Part shown: one piece after another, positions 49,571 through 61,318 of the stretch | Position numbering within the stretch: the stretch's first letter is position 1 | How the letters are laid out: each line of letters starts with the position of its first letter | Notes under the pieces: model-generated | What the model was told of the DNA's origin: nothing | Database searches by the model: none | The model's input: only the letters and a program-made list of their open reading frames with translations | Program-made: the position numbers and the translations under genes | Source: Vitis vinifera | Lineage: Eukaryota; Streptophyta; Magnoliopsida; Vitales; Vitaceae | Assembly (NCBI RefSeq): GCF_030704535.1 | Contig: NC_081818.1 | Span: 23,662,001-23,726,000, forward strand | Direction: 5' to 3' | DNA: 64,000 nucleotides

Positions 49571-51084
49571 AACTTTATACGCAATAATATTAATTTCCTA
49601 TGATCTACACTTACTTAAACAATAAACTTGTGAAAAGCACGGAAAAAAAATATATCATTAATAAACTTAATGAACATTTTTACTCCATTTTTGTCACAAA
49701 AATGACAAAAATAAGAATGATAAAGCAATCACGAAGAATTAAAATACCTAATGTCCAAATTCAATTCAACGGAGAAAACAAAGTTCCAAAAGATAATTCA
49801 AATAACAACAAAATATTCTCTCTCTAGTTAATCAAAAAAATTGTAAATGTATGAAGTTCTAAATCTATTGACTTAGCTTCCTAAAATGTATTCTATCCTA
49901 AGGAAGTTCAAATTAAACATTAAAACTTTATGATCAAACCGAATTTCAAATAAATTCTTAAATTTTCAAAGGTCAATATTAAACACTTTTTAACACTTCT
50001 TGGAATATTTTAATACTCTTGAATTAGAATTTTAAAAAACTCAATGAGGAAGTAAGTAATCTAAATATAATAGAGCATGAAAAATTATTCAATAACCTTA
50101 AGAAAAGAAAAGAACCAAAATAGTTTAATTTCTAGAATTTAAAAGATTTTTAAGATTAAAAAGGATAAACCAAGGCAAATCTTCAATTCTAAATAATGAA
50201 ATCATTAACCTGAAATTTTCATTCCACCTTACATTATTATTTAAAAAAATACTTATTTTTTTTAAATAAATACTTATACATGATATCATTTGACTTTATA
50301 ATTCCCCAAAACTTTTGAATTTTTCATTTTTTTTTATGGGGCAATTTTAGAATAAAATGAAACATCCTTGGACTTAAGATATCGAATTTTGAATTTGTCT
50401 AAAGTAGTTTTTTTCACCATAGGAATTTTAAAATATTTTTATTTTATGCACAGATATTTCAAACATATTCAACACTTTCAAAACCTATATATTAATAAGA
50501 AAAAAATAATTTAATTTGATTTCCTTTGAAAAACAAGAAGAAACAAATCTACGTCACTTTAGAATTTTCAAAAACACTCAATTCACATCTTGAAATATCT
50601 AAGAAAAGATCTTTACTTATTAAGACCATTATATAGATTAATTAAAATGCATGTTTCTAATCACAACAAGGAATAAAATTCATGTCCATTTTCCCTAAAT
50701 TTCATAAAGCTTTAAAATTTTTTAAGAAAAATGATAATTAAAAGAATATATTTATTTTCTAATAACATGAATCTAAATCTTATCAATTTTAAAAATGTTT
50801 TTCCCCCTCAAAACAAGGGCCTAAAATTGAGAAGAGATAGAACCATGATCCAACATACAAATCATACTTTAATGAGTAACTAATTCCCTAGATCTCATAC
50901 TTTAGAACATCAAGACTGATTAACAATGAAGTCTTAAATAAAAATAAATAAATAAATAAATAAAACTCAATAACTCCCAATATATATAGCATGGCGAATA
51001 AAATTCAAATAACAAGTTGTATATGCATGCATAAGAAAGGAAAAAGATTATCAACCAAATAAAATATACTAACAAATTCTTTAA
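49571..51084. other. AT-rich DNA with a promoter-segment relic
   Basis: Nearly featureless. At 50803-50880 the words aacaagggcctaaaattgag and gatagaac recur from the upstream regions of gene 3 (51783-51850) and gene 4 (61310-61385), so a scrap of the paralogue promoter cassette lies here. No gene was seen. Confidence 0.5.
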
Positions 51085-51363
51085 GATTATACTTGGTTTT
51101 GAGAAAATATTAAAAAAAAAAAAGTTAAAAATAATTTTCTTATATTTAATTATGTTATGAAAAATATAAAAAAAATAAATCAAATATGATAAAAATTAGT
51201 TAAAAATTTATATATTTTTAAATTATTTAATTTTTATATTAAAGAATAAAATTAAATAAAATAAGTTTAAAGTAATATATAAAAATAATTTATTATTATT
51301 TATTTATTTTTTTCATTTATTTTATTTTATTTTTCTAACATTTTCCTGGGAATCAAATATACC
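51085..51363. mobile_element. M3-family MITE, inverted degraded copy
   Basis: Reads in reverse as the M3 family (aaaattaaataatttaaaa and tatataaatttttaact inside). The left end GATTATACTTGG follows a TAA and the right end is near atcaaatatacc. Ends are approximate. Confidence 0.45.
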
Positions 51364-51483
51364 AAAAAAAAAAAAAAAAAAAAGTTTCCTAGATTCTCTA
51401 TTAAAAAATGAGAGTGTAATTTTGTTGTATTTGGTGGGCATGCATGAAAAGATGATAAGATGATGTAGGGCCCTCCGAGTTTA

Positions 51484-52240
51484 TGATCACTGCACCTCCG
51501 CCGGGCACTAACCAATGTGGACTGTTTCCACTCTTAATTACCCAAATAAGACGTTTGGATCTGATTGGGTGTGTTCAACCACTTTGAGGGGTCTACTTCT
51601 ACCAGCCACTTGCCGACCCACGGATTTGATAAGTTGTGTCTAAGTCTTCCATTGCCCCTATTGATTACTCATTACCCATTTGTCATCGTCTTTATGTCCC
51701 TGTCTACTTGAGATCTTCTCAGTGCTCACCCATTATTTTTACATAGGAAATGCTATTTTATTTTTCGTGTATAGATTATCATCTAAAATTGAGATGAGAT
51801 AGAACTATCATCCAACATACAAACCATACCCTATTGAGTAAACAAGGGCCTCTAAAAAAATGTTTTCTGATCACTGCAGTACTGCACCTCTACCGCGCAC
51901 TAGCCAATGTGGACTGTTTCCACTCTTAATTACCCAAATGAGACGTTTGGATCTGATTGGGAAAATTCAACGACTTTGGGAGTTCTACTTCTAGTTCTAC
52001 CAGCCAGTCGCCGACCCACGGCTTTTATAAGTCGTGTCTAAGTCTTCCATTGCCCCATTGATTACTCAATACCCATTTGTCATTATCTCTATGTCCCTGT
52101 CTTCTCGAGTTCTTCTCACCCATTATTTTTACGTAGGGAATGCTATTTTATTTTTCGTGTATAGATTATCATCCGGTGCTAATATAATTTTATGAATATC
52201 CATAATAGTAGTATCTGCATATAATATTGCCCCATCTCCT
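51484..52240 (+). promoter_or_regulatory. Gene 3 promoter region, tandemly duplicated
   Basis: 51484-51785 and 51867-52172 are direct copies about 383 bases apart. Both begin gatcactgcac and include tggactgtttccactc, cttccattgcc and tttttcgtgtatagattatc. Between them is the aacaagggcc segment. The proximal copy continues into a TATA-like tataata (52220-52226), 108 bases before the ATG. It is conserved upstream of genes 1, 2 and 4, which suggests a shared promoter, but activity is not shown. Confidence 0.65.
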
Positions 52241-52327
52241 TCCCTGCTTCTCCTCTCCATGATTTAACTTCCTCTCTTCTTCCCTAATATCTCTCCATCG
52301 CAAAAATTGGGGCCTTCATCTGCCACC

Positions 52328-55015
52328 ATGAGGAATACTGGCCATAGATGCCTCTGTTTAATCATTCCATCCATTCTCACCCCTGTCTATCTCTTTATCT
52401 TCCTCCACTACCTCACCATCCCCATCGCTGGTTACACTTACACCCCTACAGAAAACTTCGCCATTAATTGTGGCTCCGCCGAAAATTGGCAAGCATTGGC
52501 CAGGAACTGGACGGGCGACGTCGATTCCAAATTCTCCCCTTCGGAAAAGGGCGAGCTATCAACAACATCTCTCGCAGCCGAACAACCTTTTGAATCGTTT
52601 CCCTATTCCACAGCGCGGCTATCTCGCAATGAGTTCACATACTCATTTCCCCTCACAGCCGGCCAGAAATACATTCGCTTGCACTTTTATCCATCTTCAT
52701 ACGGGGAGTTCGACAGATCTAAAGCTTTTTTCTCGGTCAAAACCGGTGGTGGCTACACTCTTCTTAGCAACTTCAGTGCTGCCCTTGCTGCTGAAGATAT
52801 TCAAAAGGAAACGATAGTGAGAGAATTCTGTATCAACTTCAACGAAGAAGGTGAGAAGCTGAATATTACATTCACTCCCACTGCGGGCGCAGATGCATAC
52901 GCTTTTATTAACGGAATTGAAATTGTCTCCATGCCCGACAATCTCTACTACACTGCACAAGATGGAGGGTTTCAGTTTATCGGTCAACAGAATTCATTTT
53001 TCGTTGAAACAGATCATGCTCTGGAAAATGTATACCGACTAAACGTAGGTGGGAAATCTCTTTCGCCCACGGATGACACCGGCATGTTCCGTACTTGGGA
53101 TGCGGACGATGAATACTGTGTGAAACTAGCATTTGTACCCGCCAACACCAGCATTAATCTCAAATTCACCCAAATACCAAATTACACGGCACCTCTTGAT
53201 GTCTACCGCACCGCCCGGACCATGGGAAACAACAAAACTGAGAACATGGGATACAATCTGACTTGGTTTTTGCCTGTGGACTCTGGTTTTAGTTACCTGC
53301 TTAGATTACATTTTTGCGAGTTCCAACCAGAGATCCAGGAGCAGCACGACAGGGAGTTCGCGATTATCATAGCCAACCAGACGGCGGAGAATCATGCAGA
53401 CGTGATCACATGGAGCACGGGAAATGGAGTTCCCATATACAAAGATTATGGGGTAATGATGCCAAGCCAGGGAAGTAACAAAAAACAAAACCTCTACATA
53501 CAACTGCATCCTAACCCGGATTCTGAAACCGTTTACAATGATGCAATCCTCAACGGAATCGAGCTATTCAAACTCAGCAATCCTGAAAAAAGCCTCGCCG
53601 GGCCCAATCCAGATCCATCGGAGGCTCCTGCCCCACCACCGCCTGTACAGTCTACCTCGCCCAAGAGAAACAAAACAAAGCTTATCGCAATTGCCGGTAG
53701 CGTGGTCGCAGGCCTAATCGCGCTCTCTGTTATAGTTCTCTTTATTGTCTGGCGAGGAAGGAGAGTAAGAGACTCCGAACCCAGCGATGGAGGATCATGG
53801 TGGGGCCAATTTTCTTATACCTCGGTGAAGTCCACGAAGACCAGCCGCTCATCTCTGCCCTCCGATCTGTGCCGTCACTTCACTCTGCAAGAAGTCAAGG
53901 TGGCCACTAACAACTTCGACCAAGTCTTCATCATCGGCGTCGGAGGCTTTGGGAACGTGTACAAAGGGTATATCAACGGCGGAACAACACCGGTGGCAAT
54001 CAAACGGTTGAATCCAGAGTCACAGCAGGGGGCCCAGGAATTCCAGACTGAGATCGAGATGCTTTCCCAGCTCCGCCACCTTCATCTGGTATCTCTAATT
54101 GGCTACTGCAACGACGATCGCGAGATGATCCTCGTGTACGATTACATGGCCCACGGCACTCTCCGCGATCATCTCTACAAAACAGATAATCCTCCATTGT
54201 CGTGGAAGCAGAGGCTCGAGATTTGCATTGGCGCAGCTCGAGGGTTGCACTATCTTCATACAGGTGTGAAGCACACGATCATTCACCGGGATGTGAAGAC
54301 AACCAACATCCTTTTGGATGAGAAATGGGTGGCCAAAGTTTCGGATTTCGGATTGTCAAAGATGGGCCCTACCAGCATGTCGAACGCCCACGTCAGCACA
54401 GTGGTGAAGGGTAGTTTCGGGTATTTGGACCCAGAGTATTACCGGCGGCAACAGCTAACGGAGAAATCCGACGTGTACTCATTCGGTGTAGTACTGTTTG
54501 AAGTACTGTGCGCGAGGCCACCCCTGAATCAGACGGTGGAGAAAGAGCGGGTCAGTCTAGCACAGTGGGCCCCGGCCTGCTATCGAGATGGGAAGCTCGA
54601 ACAGATCGTTGATCCGTTTTTAAAGGGTAAGATAGCGCCGGACTGTCTGCAGAAGTTTGGGGAGATCGCAGTGAGTTGTTTGCAGGATCAGGGGATCGAA
54701 CGGCCATCCATGAGCGATGTGGTGTGGGGCCTTCAATTTGCAATGCAGCTACAGGAGAGCGCGGAGCAGGAGATGGAGAAGAGTGGGTCGTGGAGAAAAG
54801 TGAAGGACGAAGAAGCCCCACTGAAGGCCTCCATTACTGATGATAGTGACGATGCGTACGTGTTAACTAGTGATAGTGGAGGCACGTGGGATTCGAAGAG
54901 TAGTGGGGTAATGATACAATCTAGTGGAGAAGAAAAAAGTTCAACCAGTTGTGAATCTGATGCGCTGATGTCAGGTGCCGTGTTCTCTGAGATCCTGAAC
55001 CCAAAGGGGCGATGA
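52328..55015 (+). CDS. CrRLK1L receptor kinase, FERONIA-like, gene 3
   Basis: A single-exon, 895-residue protein, the length of Arabidopsis FERONIA. A signal peptide covers ~1-36 and the malectin-like ectodomain ~40-417. A proline-rich linker follows (PSEAPAPPPPVQSTSP, ~430-445). The membrane span is ~451-475 and the RD kinase ~531-805: loop GVGGFGNV (537-544), Lys559, HRDVKTTN from His653, DFG at 673-675, DPEYYRRQQLTEKSDVYSF. An acidic, serine-rich tail ends in NPKGR. ATG 52328 was preferred to the upstream TTG since it matches the paralogues. The family detects RALF peptides with LLG partners and controls growth, immunity and fertilisation, so those roles are inferred. Its kinase is clearly distinct from genes 1/2 and ~98% like gene 4. 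It is the least altered copy and the best candidate for ancestral function. Confidence 0.96.
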   Translation: MRNTGHRCLCLIIPSILTPVYLFIFLHYLTIPIAGYTYTPTENFAINCGSAENWQALARNWTGDVDSKFSPSEKGELSTTSLAAEQPFESFPYSTARLSRNEFTYSFPLTAGQKYIRLHFYPSSYGEFDRSKAFFSVKTGGGYTLLSNFSAALAAEDIQKETIVREFCINFNEEGEKLNITFTPTAGADAYAFINGIEIVSMPDNLYYTAQDGGFQFIGQQNSFFVETDHALENVYRLNVGGKSLSPTDDTGMFRTWDADDEYCVKLAFVPANTSINLKFTQIPNYTAPLDVYRTARTMGNNKTENMGYNLTWFLPVDSGFSYLLRLHFCEFQPEIQEQHDREFAIIIANQTAENHADVITWSTGNGVPIYKDYGVMMPSQGSNKKQNLYIQLHPNPDSETVYNDAILNGIELFKLSNPEKSLAGPNPDPSEAPAPPPPVQSTSPKRNKTKLIAIAGSVVAGLIALSVIVLFIVWRGRRVRDSEPSDGGSWWGQFSYTSVKSTKTSRSSLPSDLCRHFTLQEVKVATNNFDQVFIIGVGGFGNVYKGYINGGTTPVAIKRLNPESQQGAQEFQTEIEMLSQLRHLHLVSLIGYCNDDREMILVYDYMAHGTLRDHLYKTDNPPLSWKQRLEICIGAARGLHYLHTGVKHTIIHRDVKTTNILLDEKWVAKVSDFGLSKMGPTSMSNAHVSTVVKGSFGYLDPEYYRRQQLTEKSDVYSFGVVLFEVLCARPPLNQTVEKERVSLAQWAPACYRDGKLEQIVDPFLKGKIAPDCLQKFGEIAVSCLQDQGIERPSMSDVVWGLQFAMQLQESAEQEMEKSGSWRKVKDEEAPLKASITDDSDDAYVLTSDSGGTWDSKSSGVMIQSSGEEKSSTSCESDALMSGAVFSEILNPKGR

Positions 55016-56139
55016 GGTGCATCCCGTCTCCACATCTCCACCTCCCTTTATCATGATGCCGCCTCTCCAATTTTTAATTATAAATAGTGCCTTCATGAAA
55101 TTTAGACTGTACTGGGTTGTTGAAAATTGTAATTTTCTTTTTCAAAAAGCGTATGACCACATGACTCCAAAATGTTGACGAAATTAACATTGTGAAAAAT
55201 AAGTTTATAAAAAACAATTTTATTATTAATTTATCAAATAATTTTGAAGTTTTTGAGAAAATCGATTTCTCACCCTTTTTCTTTTCTTTTTTTTTTTTTT
55301 AAATAAAATTTCTCTCTCTCTCTCTCTTTTTTTTTTTTTTTTTTAGTGAAAATCATCACTTTGAAGGGACATTTTTCACTTTTTTCACTTTTTTTTTTTT
55401 GAGAAAATAGTATATTCAAGAGATAATTTCCCACTTTTTAGATTTTTTTTTTTAATTCTGACCTTTTTGAGATTCTCACTTTCTTGTTTTGGTTTTGGTT
55501 TTTTATTTTTTAAAATTTTATTTTATTTTTTATGAAAATTTCTCACCTTTTTTTATCCATAAAATTGTATATTTAAAAGACAATTTCCTATATTTTACAA
55601 TTATATTATTTTATTTTTTAACAAAATCATCCATTCAAAAAAAGATTTCTTATTTTTTTTAAGACATATTTTTCCCTTTAATTTATTTGGGAAATTGTCC
55701 CTTTAAGAGACTATTTTAACTAAATGATTTTTTTAAAGAAAATAAATTGTCGTTTAAAAAGTCAATTTTTTTAAAAAATACTTTTTAAAATTTGATATGA
55801 GAATTTTATATTTATTTCTATCCATAGCACATTGTAAAATATAAACGACCTTAGCATTTAATTGGAAATTTCTTTTATCATGCTCATCCCATTTTTGTTT
55901 GGGTTTTGGAACCATAACTCCATAAACTAGTTTTGAAGGAAAAGTTGGGTCATCTTCAATGACATCTCACAAGTCTAAGTTAGTTGACTGTAAAAATGAA
56001 GTCATTTTAGTTTTCCAATAAGAATAATTGGTTCCCGCAAAAAATGAAGGTATATTGGTAGCAAAACTTTTAATGTGAGAAGAGCTTGATGAATTAGTCA
56101 TTTCCTCTTAGACAGTTAAATCTTAAATAAGAGGCCTAT
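55016..56139. other. T-rich downstream region of gene 3
   Basis: Begins with the probable 3' untranslated region, then a long T-rich section (55200-55760) in which words such as tctcactttttt and gaaaattt recur irregularly, with a (CT)n run near 55310. This is low-complexity DNA. No gene was seen. Confidence 0.5.
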
Positions 56140-56830
56140 TATTTACCCAAGCTTCTAATTGAGTGAGAGTTTCACTATACTTGAAGCTTCAACCAAGCTT
56201 TTAATCACCTTTATACTTGGATTCCAACTCCAATGAGCTCTTACACAATCCCTTCAAGTCTTTACTCACTTGAAACTTTTAACACTCAAATAACAAGTTT
56301 GAATATCTCAACCTAGCTCAACAAGGGCTCAAATACAACTTAAATGTAAGGAAGAATCACAATGGTGCACTAAGGAATATGCAAATGAAGATTTAATACA
56401 CTAAGGAAAGAATGAGAACTTTTGATTCAAAAACAAGTAGGTAAACAAGTAAATGCAGGTGTTTTCTTACTTATAAATGAAGTGGAGTTCTCAATTTATG
56501 GATTTCTAGCATCAAGAGCAAAAAATGCCAAAAAACAGCCTCAACCGGTCAAGTTGGGGGTCGACTAATTGACTAGTCATTATGTAATAAATGTATGATA
56601 GGTGGTCGTTAGGCCTCGACTGGACATCGATCGGTCATCGACTGGGAAGACATATCCCTCGACCAAGAATGCAAGGCTACTGGAAGAGAGAATATTTTTT
56701 ACATCTCTCGATCGGACCTCAACTGGGATAGTGTAACCGGTTGAGTCGGTTGGCCAATACCTCGACTGGTTCACCATTTTTGGCTCGAAAACCTATCTTT
56801 TTGTTTTTGTTTTTTTTGTTTAAATCTTTT
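56140..56830. repeat. Diverged relative of the 7491-8770 repeat
   Basis: Shares the order of features with 7700-8380: gagtgagagtttcactat, cttgaagcttcaaccaagc, then a patch of tcgactgg/aaccggttgag words (56540-56770). It is more degraded than the first copy. Probably an old LTR-type element. Confidence 0.5.
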
Positions 56831-57199
56831 CTCTTCTAACATTTAGGCAAGGTCTTTAGGTAAATTAATATGCTAGATTTGAAACAATTTGCTTAAGGTT
56901 CATTTGATAAAACTTAGGTTTTGATGGAAATGTAACTTTAATGCATAAACTGAGTTTTTAAAAATGCATGAAAAGATATGAAAACCCTAAGTGCACCTAT
57001 GCATTCATCTTACATATGTTTCCTATGATTAAAGGTTTTCCAAATGTCTTGATCTTGCATCAATTGGGTCATTTGATGAATTTCCAAACTAATACCTGAA
57101 ATTTTTTATAATTCAACCCAATTAACAACTTAACCATGATTTGCTATCATCAAAATATGATTAGGAGAACCTTTGGGCTAACAACTTTCATGAAAAATA

Positions 57200-58720
57200 T
57201 AAGAACTCAACTTAATGACCTATTTTTCATCGTACACAAGCTCCCTATGAATTTGTGTCACATTCTAACAAGATGAATTCTATCAAACTCTTAATATTGT
57301 CTCTACAATTATTTAGTCTCATATTATCTTATTATGTGATCAACTAACACACATTCTAGCTCAAAAGAATTTATGTCAAATTCCAATTAAGGAATTACTA
57401 TAATAATAGATTTTTTTTATCACATGTGCTTAGAATCACTCAAGAGGGCACATTGTTCCAAACCCGTGAGATATTATGGTGGTTCTATCAAGAATACCTT
57501 TTACCACTACCCTTCATTAACAATGACTCAATGCATAAGGAATATATGACCACCCTATGGTCTCACTCGTGGGTTAAAGTTACTATAGAGCTTAGTACAA
57601 GCTCAATATCATATTAATGTTGAGAGACCATACATTATAGCAGTTTGATGAGATCATGACTATCCATAAATCTTGTCAATGTGTAACCATAAACACTCAA
57701 GGATGAAAATATTGATTTTAGCAAATATATCGATAATTCAATTTTATGGATATATTAGGAAATATCGATGAATATTTTGACACAACATATCAATTAGGCA
57801 AAAATTGATCAAAACCCATGAAAATGTTAGGAAAAAAATTCTAAAAATGATATAATAATTAATAATAGATATTTTAATTTTTTGTTAATTAAAGAAAACG
57901 ATATTGTATGATATAATTTATCATTATGATAATAATATCATGTGTGTCAATAAAAAAAATATGAATTTTATAAGTGTACATTTATTATTAATTAAGTTAC
58001 ATAAAATATTATTCAATAATAGTATTGCGACATTTGATTATAATGTCTAATTTTAAAATATATTTAATATTAAAATTATGATTCATTTAATTCGATTGTA
58101 TTTAATGATATAAAATAAATGATGATATATGCACAATTTTTTAATATTTAATTAATATATTAATGATATAAAAAATACCTATGAAGAAAATTATCATGAT
58201 AATTTTTATATTTTTGGTAATCAATTAAATGAAATTTTTTTATTTAATTATAAAATAATTATAATTAATTTATTCATTAAAATATTCTTTAAACATTTTT
58301 TTTTATATATATATATAAACTTGCCCCAATGGTTGCGATTCATTGTGAACCTTTTATATGGGGTTCAAACCCTCCATCTAGAGAAAGCAATGAGCCATTA
58401 TTGAGCATTGACCACTTTTGACTAAGCATTGACCTTATCCAAAAATCGCCCGTATGCCCCCACATGTTGCTTCAGTCAATATTTTGCGCTTTTTTTAATC
58501 CATATAATCAAGATCAGTCACTCTTCAGTTAAAAGGTAATACACTACAACTTCAAATACAGTGCCTAAGTTCATGAGTCAAATGTACTAATTATCTACTT
58601 GAAAGGAACTATGACTTGAATATTTCGTGTAACTATAAATGCATCAAGTCATATATAAAGCAAAATATATCAAGCCAGAATGCCAAGAAAATATAATGCG
58701 TGAACATGATAGGATTGAAA
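57200..58720. repeat. Old LTR-like repeat split by an insertion
   Basis: 57200-57700 and 58498-58720 together parallel 26480-27270 (ggaatatatgac, tgatgagatcatgacta, then atacactacaacttc). The two parts are separated by about 800 bp of unrelated sequence (57702-58497). Confidence 0.5.
57702..58497. mobile_element. Unclassified ~0.8 kb insertion
   Basis: This interrupts the repeat conserved at 26480-27270. It starts aggatgaaaatattgatttt with several tatcgat-type words and ends near gttgcttcagtcaatatt. No terminal inverted repeat or target duplication could be fixed and no coding frame was seen. Confidence 0.4.
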
Positions 58721-59821
58721 AATTGGAATCCTATTATAAATATTAATAAATATGTTTATTGTAATATTGTCAGCTTTTAAGGGCTTATTTAAGGGATTTA
58801 TTGTAACAAATATGTCCTTAATAATATTAATGTTAAACTAATATTTATACTAAAATTTTCATCTCTTATTTTAATGTAAAAGAGAATTCTAAAGATAAAT
58901 ATATTTTTTAATAGGTTTGTACCAAATACAAAATTTAAAAATGTAACTTTAATGAATAAATAATTTTAATTATCTTATATTTAAATTCCTTTTCACTAAT
59001 TATTAATGAGTCTTTCTTTATATCTCTTTACATTAATTAAATATAAGAAAAATATAAATTTGAAAATAAAATTATATGTTAAAAAAAAAATCATGCATAT
59101 AACATTGCTTTTATATATATATATATCTTTGAATACATCTAAACTAGTTAGATTTCTATAAAATGTATTTTCAAGTTTTATATATTATTATTGATGATAA
59201 ATTATATTATGCCTATATTCAAAAGACAAAGAACTTGAATATGTAATATTTCTTGTTTTATTTTATTTTATTTTTACATTTTTATGAGTTTTAATTAATT
59301 TTTATTTCATCAATTTTTTTTAAATATTTTTTTTTTGATATTTTTGTAAAACCCAACTATAGAAATGCATATTTTTATCCTTGGTTGTATTTGAGCTAAG
59401 GGGGAGAATTTTGGAACTGCTAAGGAGGGAAGGATGCACAATAGGATTGAAAAAGAATATAGGTTAAAGGTGGAACCAATGGTTCTCTCATCGGATTGTG
59501 ATACATGGAGCATGTCCTTCACTATATGGAATAAGTGTAGTTTTTCCCATGTACTTATTAGATCTTGGAGGGTGAAACAATAAATAAAGTAGTTAAACTA
59601 TTTGAATCTTCGGGGCATGAAGGGGATTGTAGCGTATGAGAGGACCAATAAAAGTATATGGTAAAACACGGGATGTTTCAAGGCTCAAATTTTTGTGCTT
59701 TTTGTAATATGGTGAAATGATTTCTCTAATTCATAGATATAAATATAGTAATTGGCCTAAGCATATTAAATATTCATGTAACATTTCATCATATTAAATA
59801 CAGTAATAGATCAAATTTTTA
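58721..59821. other. AT-rich intergenic DNA
   Basis: No gene, conserved repeat or RNA gene was recognised. The small minus-strand frame at 59310-59522 has no domain support. Confidence 0.4.
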
Positions 59822-60143
59822 GGCTGTGTTTGGTTCCTTGAAAATTTGAAGGAAAATGTATTAGAAAAAATAGAGAGAAAATTAAAACGAAAGAAAAAGT
59901 ACAAAAAATAAAAAATACATTTAAAATCAATAAATTAGTTTTATATATTACTTCAAATCCATTTAACATATTTAACTCTTCTATATAAAAATTAAATAAT
60001 TTAAAATATATAAATTCCTTGTTAATTTTAATTATTTTTTACTTTCTCTCATATTATTCATAGTAAAATCAAATAGGAAAAAAAATGTATATTTTCTTAA
60101 CATTTTTTCCTTTCTTATTACTTTCTTGGAACCAAAGATAACC
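59822..60143. mobile_element. M3-family MITE, copy 1 (Harbinger-like)
   Basis: 322 bp. Imperfect terminal repeats GGCTGTGTTTGGTTCC and GGAACCAAAGATAACC, with TTA on both sides (59819-59821 and 60144-60146). A 3-bp TWA duplication and a GG..TGTTTGG start suggest the PIF/Harbinger superfamily. Non-coding. Confidence 0.65.
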
Positions 60144-60311
60144 TTACTTTCCACCTTTTTTCCAAGAATGGATTAAGAAAAAAAAATTAAACAACAAAAA
60201 AGTGAATGCTTTATTAAGAACCAAAGTGCTACCATCCCTTCAACCCATTCAATCTTTGGTTGAGAAGGTAAGGTTTGCATACTTATTTTTATGTTAAACA
60301 TTTGAGAGTAA

Positions 60312-60635
60312 GGGTTATGTTTAGTTTTTAGAAAAGTTAAAGGAAAAGAAAATAGAGTGAAAAAATGCAAGGAAAGAAAAAATGAATGAAAATAAAAAAA
60401 ATAGATTAAAAATCAATAAGTTAATTTTATATATTTTTTCAAACTAATTTAAGTTATTTTTGTTCATAGTATAAAAATTGAATAATTTTAAAACATATAA
60501 ATTTTAAACTAATTTTAATTATATTTAATATTCTTTTTCTTTTCTTTTCTTTTTTATAATAAACTAAACATAAGAAATTTATTTTTTTAAATAATTTTTT
60601 TATTTCCTTAACGCTTTCAGAAACCAAATATAACC
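60312..60635. mobile_element. M3-family MITE, copy 2 (Harbinger-like)
   Basis: 324 bp. Ends GGGTTATGTTTAG and AAACCAAATATAACC, flanked by TAA (60309-60311 and 60636-60638). Alignable with copy 1 through the interior (aaaatcaataagttaatttt, gtataaaaattgaataatt). Confidence 0.65.
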
Positions 60636-60638
60636 TAA

Positions 60639-61221
60639 AGATTAAGTACCTAAAGCCTTTTTTTTTTTCCTGATAAATAATAGCCTAGCCTTCCAAGTAG
60701 GTACTTATTGTTAATTGCTAACTAAACCTTTCTAACTATGACATTTAAATACGTAACAGTATGGTTTGTAGGGTACGTATGTTAGGAGGTTCGTGGAAGC
60801 TAAGGGATGGTCGGAATAAATGTGCAAACGACTTGGACTTTTATTAGTCGTCTACTCTTTTTCTACCCACTATTCGTTTGTCTTCATTCAATGTCTCTAC
60901 CAATAAGAAAATAGTGCCACTAGGACCAAGAAAAAAAAACTTATTATTTGTTTTATTATAAATTTTTAATATTTTTTATTTTTTATTATATTTTTATGAG
61001 TTTTAATTAAGTAATTATGTTTTTGGACATTTCCAATTTTTTTTTTTTTTTTAAATTCAATCATTGACATTTCTATGTTAATTTTGCCTTGTTATGAGAA
61101 ATAGATGGTGGAATTTATTTGAAAATATAATTAGTTTTATGAAACAATTGATTTAAAAGATATTTTTAAAATGAGAGGTTTAGGATGTATTTGACAACGC
61201 TTTTAAAAATAATTACATCTC
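60639..61221. other. AT-rich intergenic DNA
   Basis: No gene was seen. 60805-60920 (aacgacttggacttttattagtcgt, tcttcattcaatgtctc) faintly recalls the paralogue promoter segment and may be a decayed copy. Confidence 0.35.
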
Positions 61222-61293
61222 TTTGCCACTGCACGGCTCTCACACTCTGAATTCACATACAGATTTCCTGTCTTAGCCGGTACGAAATTCAAA
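61222..61293 (+). pseudogene. CrRLK1L ectodomain relic (~24 codons)
   Basis: Plus-strand translation gives FATARLSHSEFTYRFPVLAG, then TKFK. This aligns with the first malectin fold of the paralogues (FATARLSRFQFAYIFPVTTG in the kinase-less copy, ~residues 98-117). Nothing recognisable flanks it on the left, and on the right it joins the gene 4 promoter cassette. It is the last visible trace of another family member or a filler fragment captured by repair. Confidence 0.75.
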
Positions 61294-61318
61294 TGTTTTT
61301 TCCTCTAAAAACAAGGGC

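Noticed and set aside
49600..49827. 75-residue frame in AT-rich DNA (and similar short frames at 7239, 9328, 57426 and 60173)
   Set aside because: Lysine/asparagine- or leucine/serine-rich composition typical of AT-rich chance frames, without domain, paralogue or context support.
47428..51084. Hidden kinase exon for the truncated receptor
   Set aside because: No kinase motif words on the plus strand, and the other family members are intronless.
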